In this document: piece by piece, positions 23,374 through 35,390 of the stretch
How the letters are laid out: the number at the start of each line of letters is the position of its first letter
Position numbering within the stretch: position 1 is the first letter of the stretch
Assembly: GCF_026151205.1 (NCBI RefSeq)
Contig: NC_087079.1
Location: forward strand, 13,604,945-13,664,944
Direction: 5' to 3'
Length of the DNA: 60,000 nt
Source of the DNA: Bolinopsis microptera
Taxonomy: Eukaryota > Ctenophora > Tentaculata > Lobata > Bolinopsidae
The notes under the pieces: model-generated
What the model was told of the DNA's origin: nothing
Databases searched by the model: none
The model's input: only the letters and a program-made list of their open reading frames with translations
Program-made: the position numbers and the translations under genes

Positions 23374-26300
23374 TGGAGAGGCCTAATTCTAATTGGAACC
23401 ATCAAGGGGAATGAAATTAAATTATTGGATGCCAGGAACTAGAAATAAATATACTGGAATACTGTGTTTCCATGGAGAGGTCTAATTCTAATTGGAACCA
23501 TCAAGGGGAATGAAATTAAATTATTGGATGCCAGGAACTAGAAATAAATATACTGGAATATTGTGATTCCATGGAGAGGTCTAATTCTAATTGGAACCAT
23601 CAAGGGGAATGAAATTAAATTATTGGATGCCAGGAACTAGAAATAAATATACTGGAATATTGTGATTCCATGGAGAGGCCTAATTCTAATTGGAACCATC
23701 AAGGGGAATGAAATTAAATTATTGGATGCCAGGAACTAGAAATAAATATACTGGAATATTGTGATTCCATGGAGAGGTCTAATTCTAATTGGAACCATCA
23801 AGGGGAATGAAATTAAATTATTGGATGCCAGGAACTAGAAATAAATATACTGGAATATTGTGATTCCATGGAGAGGTCTAATTCTAATTGGAACCATCAA
23901 GGGGAATGAAATTAAATTATTGGATGCCAGGAACTAGAAATAAATATACTGGAATATTGTGATTCCATGGAGAGGCCTAATTCTAATTGGAACCATCAAG
24001 GGGAATGAAATTAAATTATTGGATGCCAGGAACTAGAAATAAATATACTGGAATATTGTGATTCCATGGAGAGGTCTAATTCTAATTGGAACCATCAAGG
24101 GGAATGAAATTAAATTATTGGATGCCAGGAACTAGAAATAAATATACTGGAATATTGTGATTCCATGGAGAGGCCTAATTCTAATTGGAACCATCAAGGG
24201 GAATGAAATTAAATTATTGGATGCCAGGAACTAGAAATAAATATACTGGAATACTGTGTTTCCATGGAGAGGTCTAATTCTAATTGGAACCATCAAGGGG
24301 AATGAAATTAAATTATTGGATGCCAGGAACTAGAAATAAATATACTGGAATATTGTGATTCCATGGAGAGGTCTAATTCTAATTGGAACCATCAAGGGGA
24401 ATGAAATTAAATTATTGGATGCCAGGAACTAGAAATAAATATACTGGAATATTGTGATTCCATGGAGAGGCCTAATTCTAATTGGAACCATCAAGGGGAA
24501 TGAAATTAAATTATTGGATGCCAGGAACTAGAAATAAATATACTGGAATATTGTGATTCCATGGAGAGGCCTAATTCTAATTGGAACCATCAAGGGGAAT
24601 GAAATTAAATTATTGGATGCCAGGAACTAGAAATAAATATACTGGAATACTGTGTTTCCATGGAGAGGTCTAATTCTAATTGGAACCATCAAGGGGAATG
24701 AAATTAAATTATTGGATGCCAGGAACTAGAAATAAATATACTGGAATATTGTGATTCCATGGAGAGGTCTAATTCTAATTGGAACCATCAAGGGGAATGA
24801 AATTAAATTATTGGATGCCAGGAACTAGAAATAAATATACTGGAATATTGTGATTCCATGGAGAGGCCTAATTCTAATTGGAACCATCAAGGGGAATGAA
24901 ATTAAATTATTGGATGCCAGGAACTAGAAATAAATATACTGGAATATTGTGATTCCATGGAGAGGTCTAATTCTAATTGGAACCATCAAGGGGAATGAAA
25001 TTAAATTATTGGATGCCAGGAACTAGAAATAAATATATACTGGAATATTGTGATTCCATGGAGAGGCCTAATTCTAATTGGAACCATCAAGGGGAATGAA
25101 ATTAAATTATTGGATGCCAGGAACTAGAAATAAATATACTGGAATACTGTGTTTCCATGGAGAGGTCTAATTCTAATTGGAACCATCAAGGGGAATGAAA
25201 TTAAATTATTGGATGCCAGGAACTAGAAATAAATATACTGGAATATTGTGATTCCATGGAGAGGTCTAATTCTAATTGGAACCATCAAGGGGAATGAAAT
25301 TAAATTATTGGATGCCAGGAACTAGAAATAAATATACTGGAATATTGTGATTCCATGGAGAGGCCTAATTCTAATTGGAACCATCAAGGGGAATGAAATT
25401 AAATTATTGGATGCCAGGAACTAGAAATAAATATACTGGAATATTGTGATTCCATGGAGAGGCCTAATTCTAATTGGAACCATCAAGGGGAATGAAATTA
25501 AATTATTGGATGCCAGGAACTAGAAATAAATATACTGGAATATTGTGATTCCATGGAGAGGTCTAATTCTAATTGGAACCATCAAGGGGAATGAAATTAA
25601 ATTATTGGATGCCAGGAACTAGAAATAAATATACTGGAATATTGTGATTCCATGGAGAGGCCTAATTCTAATTGGAACCATCAAGGGGAATGAAATTAAA
25701 TTATTGGATGCCAGGAACTAGAAATAAATATACTGGAATACTGTGTTTCCATGGAGAGGTCTAATTCTAATTGGAACCATCAAGGGGAATGAAATTAAAT
25801 TATTGGATGCCAGGAACTAGAAATAAATATACTGGAATATTGTGATTCCATGGAGAGGTCTAATTCTAATTGGAACCATCAAGGGGAATGAAATTAAATT
25901 ATTGGATGCCAGGAACTAGAAATAAATATACTGGAATATTGTGATTCCATGGAGAGGCCTAATTCTAATTGGAACCATCAAGGGGAATGAAATTAAATTA
26001 TTGGATGCCAGGAACTAGAAATAAATATACTGGAATACTGTGTTTCCATGGAGAGGCCTAATTCTAATTGGAACCATCAAGGGGAATGAAATTAAATTAT
26101 TGGATGCCAGGAACTAGAAATAAATATACTGGAATATTGTGATTCCATGGAGAGGTCTAATTCTAATTGGAACCATCAAGGGGAATGAAATTAAATTATT
26201 GGATGCCAGGAACTAGAAATAAATATACTGGAATATTGTGATTCCATGGAGAGGCCTAATTCTAATTGGAACCATCAAGGGGAATGAAATTAAATTATTG

Positions 26301-26567
26301 GATGCCAGGAACTAGAAATAAATATACTGGAATATTGTGATTCCATGGAGAGGCCTAATTCTAATTGGAACCATCAAGGGGAATGAAATTAAATTATTGG
26401 ATGCCAGGAACTAGAAATAAATATACTGGAATATTGTGATTCCATGGAGAGGTCTAATTCTAATTGGAACCATCAAGGGGAATGAAATTAAATTATTGGA
26501 TGCCAGGAACTAGAAATAAATATACTGGAATATTGTGATTCCATGGAGAGGCCTAATTCTAATTGGA
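23374..26567 (+). repeat. Clean 99-bp satellite array (32 units plus a partial)
   Basis: Units start TGGAGAGG and repeat every 99 bases with almost no divergence; one unit near 25,037 has an extra TA. Two positions vary. The start is GGCCT (c) or GGTCT (t), and the end is ATTGTGATTCC (N) or ACTGTGTTTCC (C). All six C-type ends occur on c-type units, and five of these six are followed by two t/N units. This indicates a higher-order repeat of variable length. The array ends inside a unit at 26,567. It is the same satellite as the degraded array at 3,876-8,902. Confidence 0.95.
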
Positions 26568-26660
26568 ACCTTTTAGGGAGGGGCACCAAAAAGGGAGGGG
26601 GCGCCAACAGGGGGGCGCTTTTTTCGGCAGGGGGCGCCAACAGGCAACGTTACGCCACTG
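26568..26660 (-). repeat. hAT-like element end next to the 99-bp array
   Basis: On the minus strand this block starts CAGTGGCGTAACG, which resembles the ends of many hAT-type elements. G-rich repeats follow, including two copies of GGGGGCGCCAACAGG on the plus strand. No matching second terminus was found, so this is at most a solo end or truncated element. Confidence 0.4.
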
Positions 26661-26847
26661 GAGGGTTGGCAAGAAATTATTGTATCAATAGCCGAATATA
26701 TTGTAGCGCTATGCACTACGGGCCGCGCATCTTCTTGCAAACATCTTCTCTCGTAAGCAGATCGGCGAGATGCGAAGGATTGACATCGTTAATCAATGGC
26801 CGATATCAAAAGCTATAAATATGTCAAACCTTGGCCTTATATTATAT

Positions 26848-29800
26848 GGACACGTTCATTGAAGTTTGAGGATATTGGTAAATTTCTAAAATAGCATTTT
26901 TGACGATAGTGGCTTAATTTTAGCATCTATTAATCTAGCGTGTTCATAAGTTCTGAATATTAGCCACGTGACCCATACTCCCATATGCACTGCTCAGAAA
27001 TAAAATGTATTGCTTTTAGGCACTATAATGTAAAAAATGTCACATTTTTGTGACATTGTTTACCATAGCTGCCCAATTATCATTCCTTGGTCTGAAATAT
27101 AGTAGATTAGGTCAATCTAACAATTATGATACAACATTGGTTAAAGGGCACGGATCGAACGGCTTTAAGGCAATATTTCATAAACTTTGTCAAACTCAGA
27201 ATACGAGACCTCTTTTCTACTGTGAGGTGTCCTCAAAACCCTTTCAACTCATTATTTGATGGTTCTTCTGCCAATCATAGCCCTAAAATATGTTGTTTTG
27301 AAAAGTTAGCTAATACATGCACTTGGTTATTCGGAAATGATGTAAATTCTGTCACATTATATGGAATTTGAAATTCTGGGTGAATTTCCGAAATCATTTA
27401 TATCTGATTTTGGTTTGGAAGGCGGGAAAACTCTATATAAGGACGATACACGGATACAGTTGATTCAAGTATAGGGCAGTTGATGTAAACATCGTCACAA
27501 AATGATACGACATCGTAAATAAGTTAAATTTTGCGGGAAAACTCTATATAAGGACGATACACGGATACAGTTGATTCAAGTATAGGGCAGTTTTCAAGGT
27601 CTTGAAATATAGAACCCCTATATCACTATACTCCCTCTTTGAAACATCTAGCAGACTTGGCAAAGAGACACTCATTCTCACACCTAAACCATCAGACAGC
27701 TACATATACAGAGCAGGGACAATATGGAATACAGTACGACAAAATCTCATGCTAACTACATTCACCTGTTATAAACCCAATCACCTCAAATCATCCATAA
27801 GAATCACCATCACTCACACTCAAAAGGAAGGAGAACCAAATGACTGGAACCTAGCCTTAAACAGCGTTCGACAAAATTCAAAAACTTTAAAATTGACCTT
27901 GCCTAGATTACTTAAGCTTGAAAAAGCGGTAATATCTTAGCAAAATATAACTTGCAGCAGCCCCATACCTTGTCATGAACATAACATCAATACCACCTCT
28001 GTGATCACATCTTTCTCTGGGTGCAAAATGAATATATAATATAGGTTTATTAGTTTTATAGAAATTTAAAAGTTCTATAGAAATTTATTATAGAAGGATT
28101 ATAAACATTTTATTTGTGTGTTTTGTGTTATGCATTTTTATACCTATTTTAGAAGAGATTTTTATAGAATATTAGAAGTGTAGTAGGGTCAGTTTCAGAT
28201 GAATTAAGCATTTAAATGACATCATTGCCATGTCTGAAGTGGTTTGTAAATGGGCCATTGTTAGCCCCAAGCGTTTTGGTCCGTCATTCCTGCCACTCAG
28301 CATTGCCTACTGTAAAGTAGAAATTTTTCTGAGACAATAGAGAAACTGACCTTGTCTCACTAAATTCAACCACTTTCCATAATAAAAATACTAACAAATA
28401 AAGTTTTTTAAATAATTATATACAACCACTAAAGAATATTTCCTCAAGTTTACTTCTAGTTAACTAATTCGTGGTTTAAGCTCTTATTTTATTTATGAAA
28501 GGAATGTAAAATAAAACTTATTGTTTCATTGAAAACTTATTGTTTCATTGAGTTGATGTAAACATCGTCACAAAATGATAAGACATCATAAATAGGTTAA
28601 ATTTGGAAACAATGCAATGATTATAGAATGAAATAGTCTGTGATTAACATATTACATACATTATAAAATATTCTTCCAGAAATTATTGGTTGGTTATTGT
28701 TTAGCAAAATAGAACTCAAGTTTAACAATGCTGAGTTTAATTTTACCAAGTTACTGAAATGTGACGAAATTTACTTTTCCTGCCCCAACAGTATAATTTC
28801 AATGTGATGAAAAATTGGCATGGGTTTCTATATTTCCTGTATAAATCCATTCTAACTATAATAAGGACTATTGATATGAAAGAAAATCTATCTAAATTTT
28901 AAAATGACGTATGTGACGAAATTTACATTTCTTGCCCCTATTTTGAAGAACCATACCTCGGTTAAAATTCAATTTTCTTCCAGGAATTATTGGTTGGTTA
29001 TTGTTCAGCAAATTAGAACTCAAGTTTAACAATGCTGAGTTTAATTTTACTAAGTTACTGAAATGTGACGAAATTCACTTTTCCTGCCCCAACAGTATAG
29101 TTTCAATGTGATGAAAAATTGGCATGGGTTTCTACATTTCTTGTATAAATCCATTCCGACTATAATAAGGACTATTGGTAGGAAATAAAATCTATCTAAA
29201 TTTTAAAATAACGTATATGTGACGAAATTTACATTTCTTGCCCCTATTTTAAAGAATTACCATACCTCAGTTAAAATTCAATTTTCTTCCAGGAATTATT
29301 GGTTGGTTATTTTTCAGCAAATCAGAACCCAAGTTTAACAATGCTGAGTTTGGTATCACTAATTTACCGCAATGTGACGAAATTTACTTTTCCTGCCCCA
29401 ACAGTATAATTTCAATGTGATGAAAAATGGGCATGGGTTTCTATATTTCCTGTATAAATCCATTCTTGCTATAATAAGGGCAGTTGATATGAAAGAAAAT
29501 CTATCTAACTAATGCTATGGCTGATGTGACGAAATTTACATTTCTTGCCCCTATTTTGAAGAAACATACCTCAATTAGTATATAATGTTATTTTATCACC
29601 ATCACTATGTCGATAAATTAGTTATTTTGCCAACACGGAGCAAATAAAGTTATAATATTTTTTTTGTGACGAAATTTACAAATTTTTACCCTGTTCAGGT
29701 GTTGAAATTTTGCCAATGTTAACATATCACTGCCATATAATAATTTATATGACCGGCGTATGGTTGAAATATTGTTAATTGATCCATAGTACGTAATATA

Positions 29801-30401
29801 GGGTGTTTAAGTTGGTATACTAATATTTACTCAATTTCACACATGTTGAGATATCATACAAATTTATGTGACTAAATTTACCTATTTCTGCCTTCTGTAT
29901 TTGTATTTGCCTATAACAATGAAATATGTGAACATTTCCAAACACATTCAGCTAACAAAACAATGCTAGACTATTCGGCATTTCTTGTCAGGATGCCATA
30001 AACATCCCTCATATAAATTTCTTAAATGTGTGACGGAGTTTACATGGTGCTACCATTTAACGAAAAAAGTCGCTAAATATGTAGATAATAGTCATATGCA
30101 ACTATCCTATAAATTTGAAATTCGAAAATTTGGTCAAACACGGCAACAAGGGGTCCATATAAACTCTGTCACATTTTTATAGTGTGACAAAGTTTACAAC
30201 TCACTGCCGGCCGCATTTAAGCGATATCTTATCGTCTGATAAATATATCGTTATGCGACAAAGTTTATCTAGAGGATGAAACGATTATCCTAACCATTGA
30301 GGGTTTATATAGTTTTATAGTGTGACACATTTTACATCATCGTGCCATTTAGTAGGGTCACTAATATTTACCAATATCCTCAAACTTCAATGAACGTGTC
30401 C
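26848..30401. mobile_element. TIR/iteron element, copy 2 (3.55 kb)
   Basis: It starts GGACACGTTCATTGAAGTTT and ends with the inverse, with perfect outer TIRs. It is collinear with copy 1 (15,649-18,285), including the alternating GTGACGAAATTTAC iterons from 28.7 to 29.5 kb, the middle AT-rich part and the right end. The extra length comes from a 3'-terminal LINE fragment (27,593-28,548) and a short tandem duplication beside it. Left of the insert the flank reads CCTTATATTATAT and right of it ATATATATATTACC. Compared with the empty site in copy B, this fits a TTA duplication with AT-rich outer bases, although the AT repeats blur the exact edge. Confidence 0.85.
27593..28548 (+). mobile_element. 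5'-truncated LINE fragment inside the TIR element
   Basis: Copy 1 of the TIR element lacks this segment. It begins with an open frame (27,602-27,940) containing SRLGKETLILTPKPSDSYIY and AGTIWNTVRQNL, resembling the C-terminal end of non-LTR retrotransposon polyproteins, where an R/LWN segment precedes the stop. A non-coding 3' part follows. It ends in two direct copies of AAAACTTATTGTTTCATTG, the sort of short 3' repeat seen in CR1/L2-like elements. Only the extreme 3' end of the LINE is present, so it is inactive. Confidence 0.6.
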
Positions 30402-31017
30402 ATATATATATATTACCGTGCTAATCACGATGGTCTTTCTCTAATGGTCTAATAAAAATGTCTATTTTACACTATGCCTATTTTACACTACTTTACGCAA
30501 TGCCGAGTGTCAGGAATGAGGGACCAAAACGATTGGGGCTAACAATGGTCAATTTAGAAACCATTCTTTGTTGCGACATGTGGGACCATCAGGTTATGAT
30601 ATTGTTTTTGTAGTTAAACTCCTTTGTGGTCCAATCAAGCAGGGCATGGCTAATTGCTAAACAGTGCACGTTTAAGCTTTCCTCAAAAACATATCCCACT
30701 CATGATAAAGTCAGCCATTCTAAGCGTAAGGCGACGTCCTCCAACTTCAAACTTGTAATTCTATCATGTTACATATCTTCACCTAACCATGTGCTTTCGT
30801 GCCACTGCCGGTGCGCTTGTTTCTCAAGCGGGGGTCATGATTAATGTTTTTGTAGTCAAACTCCTTTGGGGTCCAATCAAGCAGGGCATGGCTAATTGTT
30901 GATTATTAAACACTAAACAGTGCACGTTTAATATAAGTTTTCCTTGGAAACATATCACATCCATGCTTAAGTCAGCCAAATGCTAAAGTCATCCAAGATT
31001 TTTGTTGATCTTTTATT

Positions 31018-31149
31018 ATGTTTGTCAGTGGGTCAGCCAGGGAGGACTACTTTGTCATTGAGGGCCTTCTTGTAGTTGTTGAAAGCATCACATCCCAGGT
31101 TTATGCAACGCTGAAGACAGATCCTACTAGAGCAATCATTTTTATCTAG
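31018..31149 (+). CDS. Short open frame conserved between the two repeat-E copies
   Basis: A 43-codon frame begins MFVSGSAREDYFVIEGLL and contains TLKTDPTRAIIF. The inverted copy B has the same frame at 40,388-40,182 (minus) with only a few amino-acid changes (DYF to DFF, TSQ to TFQ), and there it runs on to 68 codons. Frame conservation is suggestive, but both copies are also very similar in DNA, so it may be simple recent duplication. I recognise no family. It could be a fragment of a host exon carried by repeat E or part of the element's own former gene. Confidence 0.25.
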   Translation: MFVSGSAREDYFVIEGLLVVVESITSQVYATLKTDPTRAIIFI

Positions 31150-31261
31150 AAGATTTATTTCCTACAGTCACTTTCTACTTAACTGGTACCAGCTAGATAA
31201 ACATTGTAATGGCAAAAAAATTGGAATTTTGTTTTCTTTAAAAATGTTGTTTTCCTTAATA

Positions 31262-31426
31262 CAGTAATACCTGATTTACTGCAGAGTTTGGGAGAAAGGG
31301 AACAGTTGCAGTTAATCAGGGTTTGTGGTAAATCAGGGTTTTGATTGTTTTCATGTCGTATGTTAAGCACTATTTGGGGGAAGGAAAAGCTGCAGGTTTG
31401 CGATAATCAGGGTTTTACTATCAAGT
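31262..31426. mobile_element. Pogo/Tigger-like MITE within repeat E copy A
   Basis: The left end CAGTAATACCTGATTTACTG and the inverse of the right end, TAGTAAAACCCTGATTATCG, are imperfect inverted repeats next to TA dinucleotides. Internal GTTTGTGGTAAATCAGGG adds further copies of the terminal motif. Copy B carries the same element at about 39,979-40,145. This terminal pattern is typical of small Tc1/mariner-pogo derived elements; no transposase is present. Confidence 0.5.
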
Positions 31427-31768
31427 TGAGTATTCTCGACCTACTTAGTCCCCATGCCTTGCAAACTTACAGCACAGTATTTATAATGGTCTAAGTTCCT
31501 AATACTCGCCAAAGATGGTTCCTCTAGTCAATCGTAGGAGAAGAGAAAGATTGACAACAAATTAGGTGGCTGCATTTTGTTTTGATTTTATCAGGTCCTT
31601 GTATTTATCCCTTTTGTCTTAAAGTTTTAACTTTAAGATAACTCTCCTTAAATTATTTTAATGCAGTCACTCAGATAAGTTTATACCAGGACACTTTAAC
31701 GAAGACACATACTCTCCCCACAATAAGGGGCCATAATTGTTTCAATTATGTAACTGTATAGAATTATT

Positions 31769-32150
31769 ATTATATCGGGTCTCAATAAGAGGTCTCGACT
31801 GCCTAGGCATCAAACCTTGGCAATCGGTAATTTTCCTCTGGCCCGGAGTCAGCTGACCCTAGGGACCAGAGGATAAAGACGTAGAGACTGTGTGTATCTA
31901 CAAAAGTGGATGTTTTTACAAGAGACAGGGCTTGCAATGCAAGGGAAGAAAAATGGGCGAAACAATCATAAAGTGTATATTATTATTATATCGGGTCTCA
32001 ATAAGAGGTCTCGACTGCCTATAGGCATCAAACCTTGGCAATCGGTAATTTTCCTCTGGCCCGGAGTCAGCTGACCCTAGGGACCAGAGGGTCAAACAGG
32101 GCTTGCAATGCAAGGGAAGAAAAATGGGCGAAACAATCATAAAGTGTATA
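31769..32150 (+). repeat. Two direct copies of a repeat with (TTA)n tail
   Basis: Each unit begins ATCGGGTCTCAATAAGAGG and continues through GGTAATTTTCCTCTGGCCCG and CAGGGCTTGCAATGCAAGGG to AAACAATCATAAAGTGTATA. The first (31,769-31,975) ends in TTATTATTA and the second (31,976-32,150) follows immediately. The second lacks about 50 bases (GATAAAGACG through TACAAGAGA). The tail and orientation match repeat E and the next element, suggesting serial retroposon insertion. Confidence 0.7.
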
Positions 32151-32239
32151 TTATATGAATTAACAAATAGAAATTTATATGAATTAACAAAATTCTTCCT
32201 CCTAAACATGAATATTTAGCAAAATCTCATGATAGCATT

Positions 32240-32565
32240 AAGTGATGTTGAGAAGGGACATAAGAGCCTGAGGTTCTGGTGGTCTACAGGTGTTTCACCA
32301 GCTGTTAGGTCAAGTTCTAGCCCGTTACTTGGACTAGTAACGGGGGAACTAACAGTGTTAATAGTTTAAACTTTGTGCTATAACTGAACCTCAGGAAGAA
32401 GACATCTGGCAATGCCAGGGAGTGAGTAGCTCTAGCCGGCAGCCATCCAATGGACTGCTGCCGTTACCGACCCCGGGGGTGCTGACCACGAGTATTAGCC
32501 TCGGACCCACTACTCACTAGCTCTGGTGTTCTGAGCGGGGGCCTTATTATTATTATTATTACTGT
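32240..32565 (+). repeat. Retroposon-like repeat with (TTA)n tail upstream of ENO4
   Basis: A GC-richer block with short inverted repeats (CCCGTTACT..AGTAACGGG near 32,320; GGCAGCCATCC..GGACTGCTGCC near 32,440) ends in about six TTA units at 32,547-32,564. It stops 25 bases before the first ENO4 codon. A SINE-like nature is inferred from the tail; I see no clear tRNA promoter boxes. Confidence 0.4.
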
Positions 32566-32589
32566 ATATAACTTATCCCCAATTAACAG

Positions 32590-34943
32590 ATGGATGAAAA
32601 GGGAAAGGCAGTCCACTACATAAAAGAACACAGAATTGATGTTATTCTGCAGCAAACCCTCAACGATTTGTATAGGAAACATCCTGGTAATGTTTTTGGC
32701 TACCTTGCAGAGGAATTAGATAAGCATGCGACAAAGCCATCCATCAAAACTATTTCTGGATATGGAGTAAAATCAGTTCATGATGATATCAACAGAGTCA
32801 CCATTGAAGCAACATGTCTTGTGCATAATCATGAGGAAATATCTGATAGTGCTACATGTGGATTCAATAGCACTGAAGATACAATGAATTTAGATGAATT
32901 AAAAGCCATCAACGATGCATTGCATGGTTTACCAGCATTAGAACAAGAGCCAGTGGACACAAAATTGAAATCACTAGATGTATCTTCTGGAATGAAGCTA
33001 TCTGTGTCATCAGCAATATTAAAATCCAGTGCAAGACTTCAGAAGTTATCCATGTTGGATTTAATTCAGCAGCAGTATAGTGGTAAAGGACTGAAAATGC
33101 CAACACCGATTGTTTCCCTCCTTAACAGTGGCAAGAGTGGTCCAGGTAAGAATAATATGTCATCCTTAGCTGTGTGCCCAAAACTGGGATTGTCATATGA
33201 GAAAAGTATGAAAATTCTTGAGTCAATTTACAAGGCTGTCGAAGAAATGCTGAAGAAAAAGCAGCAACCTTGTGTGTCACCAAATGGTGCGTTTAACGTA
33301 TCATGTGATAAACCGGAGCAGATGATAGAGCTTGTCAAGGAAGCTATAACTGAGTTAGAGATAGTTCCTGGATCTGACTTCTTCTTTGTCCTGGACGTCC
33401 TTGCATCTGATTTTCATTCTGAAGTTGTTCCTGGTCAGGGATCTGCCAAAAAGGGACAGGTAACAACAAATCGATTTTTATTTTAAGAATTTGTAAGTTA
33501 TTTTACACAGTATCTTACGTGTAACATCTTATCTGATGTTTTCTCTGTGTTTATATTCTTGAAGTGTCACGTCTTAATGTCTTTTCACAGAGACTTTAAA
33601 ACCGCTTAAAAAAATAAACACAGAGGAACTGGCACACAAATTTCTGATAGTGTCTTTTCACCTATATTGAGTTCCCAGTTTCTGATTATTGGGATAAGGA
33701 TTGGTGCGTACGAAATATTTCAATTCTTTCCATAACAAGGTAGGCGGTAAAAAGCAGAAAAGCAGAAAAATAAGTGTTGCAGTGGTAAGAATATGATATG
33801 GTACCTGCGTCCTGCAATCGGCAATCTGCATGAAGAATATCATCCCCAATAATCAATATAATCATAAACTTATAAATATAATAATGATTTTAGATAATGT
33901 TATAATGAGATGTTAGATTTCGATTACATCGAACTATTATGAGTAGTGACTGGTCATTGCACAATATCAGCATGTACAGTATGAAGTTTTAAAGCTTTTG
34001 CTCTTAGAATGAAACTTGCTTGCTGTATGACGTATTTTTCTGTCAAATAGTTGCGCTAATATGTTGCTATGTGTCTGATATATAATGATCGTATCTTGTT
34101 TTCAGTTGCTATCTATTTGCTGGTGCCTGTTGATGAATGACCTGATGCTTGAAAAGTCGTCCAAATCATAAATTGAACTTCAAATGATTTATGTTCATCT
34201 TTTCACATTTTATCTGAACTTTATAAGTAATTGGTGGAGCTGGAATGTTTTAGTTTTTAAAATAATCATTTTCAGAGTCAGAGTAACTCGAGACACAGGT
34301 ACGACTGGTTTGAAGGGCAACTCAAACCAACTGAAGACTTTTGTGATTTCTTGGAAGGTTTGGTGGAAAGTGAAGACATTATTGGTTTAGTGGATCCATT
34401 TCATCATGAGGTGTGTAATTGTTTGTTTATTTAAAGGAGATAACACTTAAAATAATTGTAAATTTACTATACCGGAAATTGTAAATAATTTACAATTCCA
34501 CCTTGGTAAAATTATCTTTCTCTTTCAGGTTGATTTAATCGCATTCTTTTTCTCCTCAGGATGTTGAAGGATACGAAATGTTAGCAAAGAAGATAAGTTC
34601 AAAATGTCTTCTCTTCTCTCGTGAAGCAACACCACATTCCTCGAACGTATTCAGACTGAATACAACCATCACCCACTCCGTCGCACAACTCCAGGAACTG
34701 GACCGACCAGCGACTGTTCTAGAAGCAGCTGTTTACGAGGAAGGCGAGACCATGATTGCAGATCTGGCCCTGGTTAGTGGGGTTGGTTTTGTTATGTTCG
34801 GAGGCTTCCGAGGGATCAGAGGGAAGCTTTATAACCAAGTGTCCAAGTTATTACAACAGAAGGGACCGACACAGAACGTGTTGAGCAGCTGGGGATTTAA
34901 AGATGTTGTCCCAGAGGAGGACAGTCCAGAACAAGAACAGTGA
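32590..34943 (+). CDS. ENO4: Enolase 4-like protein (three exons, 462 aa)
   Basis: Exons 32,590-33,459, 34,276-34,410 and 34,560-34,943 join in phase (donors gtaaca and gtgtgt, acceptors ttttcag and cctcag). ENO4 is the divergent enolase linked to sperm and flagella in vertebrates. The N-terminus has the Dpy-30-like helical segment (FGYLAEELDKHATKPSI, about residues 37-53), then a short enolase N-part (SLLNSGKSGPGKNN) and the barrel part. Of the enolase active site I see the metal Asp (D269 in LDVLASDF). The metal Glu is V329 (LVDPF), the catalytic His position is Y394 and the last Lys is M414 (GFVMFGG). It is therefore probably not an active enolase. At 462 aa it is shorter than the roughly 600 aa of vertebrate ENO4. 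AACAG just before the ATG could be an acceptor for a 5' untranslated exon. WDR35 starts 447 bases downstream. Confidence 0.9.
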
Positions 34944-35390
34944 TGCTTGAGAGTGGACCAAGGAAGTGTGTTCGAAAATCTGTACACTGTACATTAGTGA
35001 CTGTTTTTCTTGCATTTTGTCGTATGGAATTGGATAGTTGGCGCAAAAATAGCTGACACAACCGATTGATGATATGCTGCGATGAAACTTTGAACGCTAA
35101 ATTATTTAATGATTTAGCTCATGCGTACTTTTTGAAAATTTCTAAAACCGATTCATTACAATCATGCTGTCTAATACTTTCTTTATTATGTAAATAGAAT
35201 ATGTGAATTTTGTGAATATAGCACCCAGTCAAATTTCGTTTTATTTTATATTCTGTTCTATAAATTTCAATGTCTGTTTTCTTATCGCACAACGTGATTT
35301 GAACCAAATTATAAAATATTAAGCCCAATCAAAATTATTCATTTTTCTTTTATTATTTTAACCACTTATCCTCTCCTGTAGGAAATCATT

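Larger units (their letters stand above)
26661..31768 (+). mobile_element. Repeat E, copy A (interrupted by the TIR element)
   Basis: Repeat E consists here of 26,661-26,847 and 30,402-31,768, with the 3.55-kb TIR element between them. Its start (GAGGGTTGG, then ATTATTGTATCAATAG) and end (AACTGTATAGAATTATTATT) match an inverted copy at about 39,635-44,665. At the matching site copy B reads GGCCTTA directly joined to CCGTGCTAATC, so it is the empty site. Inside lie a duplicated segment with AGCAGGGCATGGCTAATTG (30,639 and 30,885), one hairpin motif (30,791-30,832), a 43-codon open frame and a pogo-like MITE. The end with repeated ATT suggests a retroposon tail, but the class is not established. 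Confidence 0.7.

Noticed and set aside
21463-26567. Could regular repeats be a CRISPR array?
   Set aside because: Units are 99 or 230-235 bp and continuous, without unique spacers, in an intron-containing animal genome. These are satellites.
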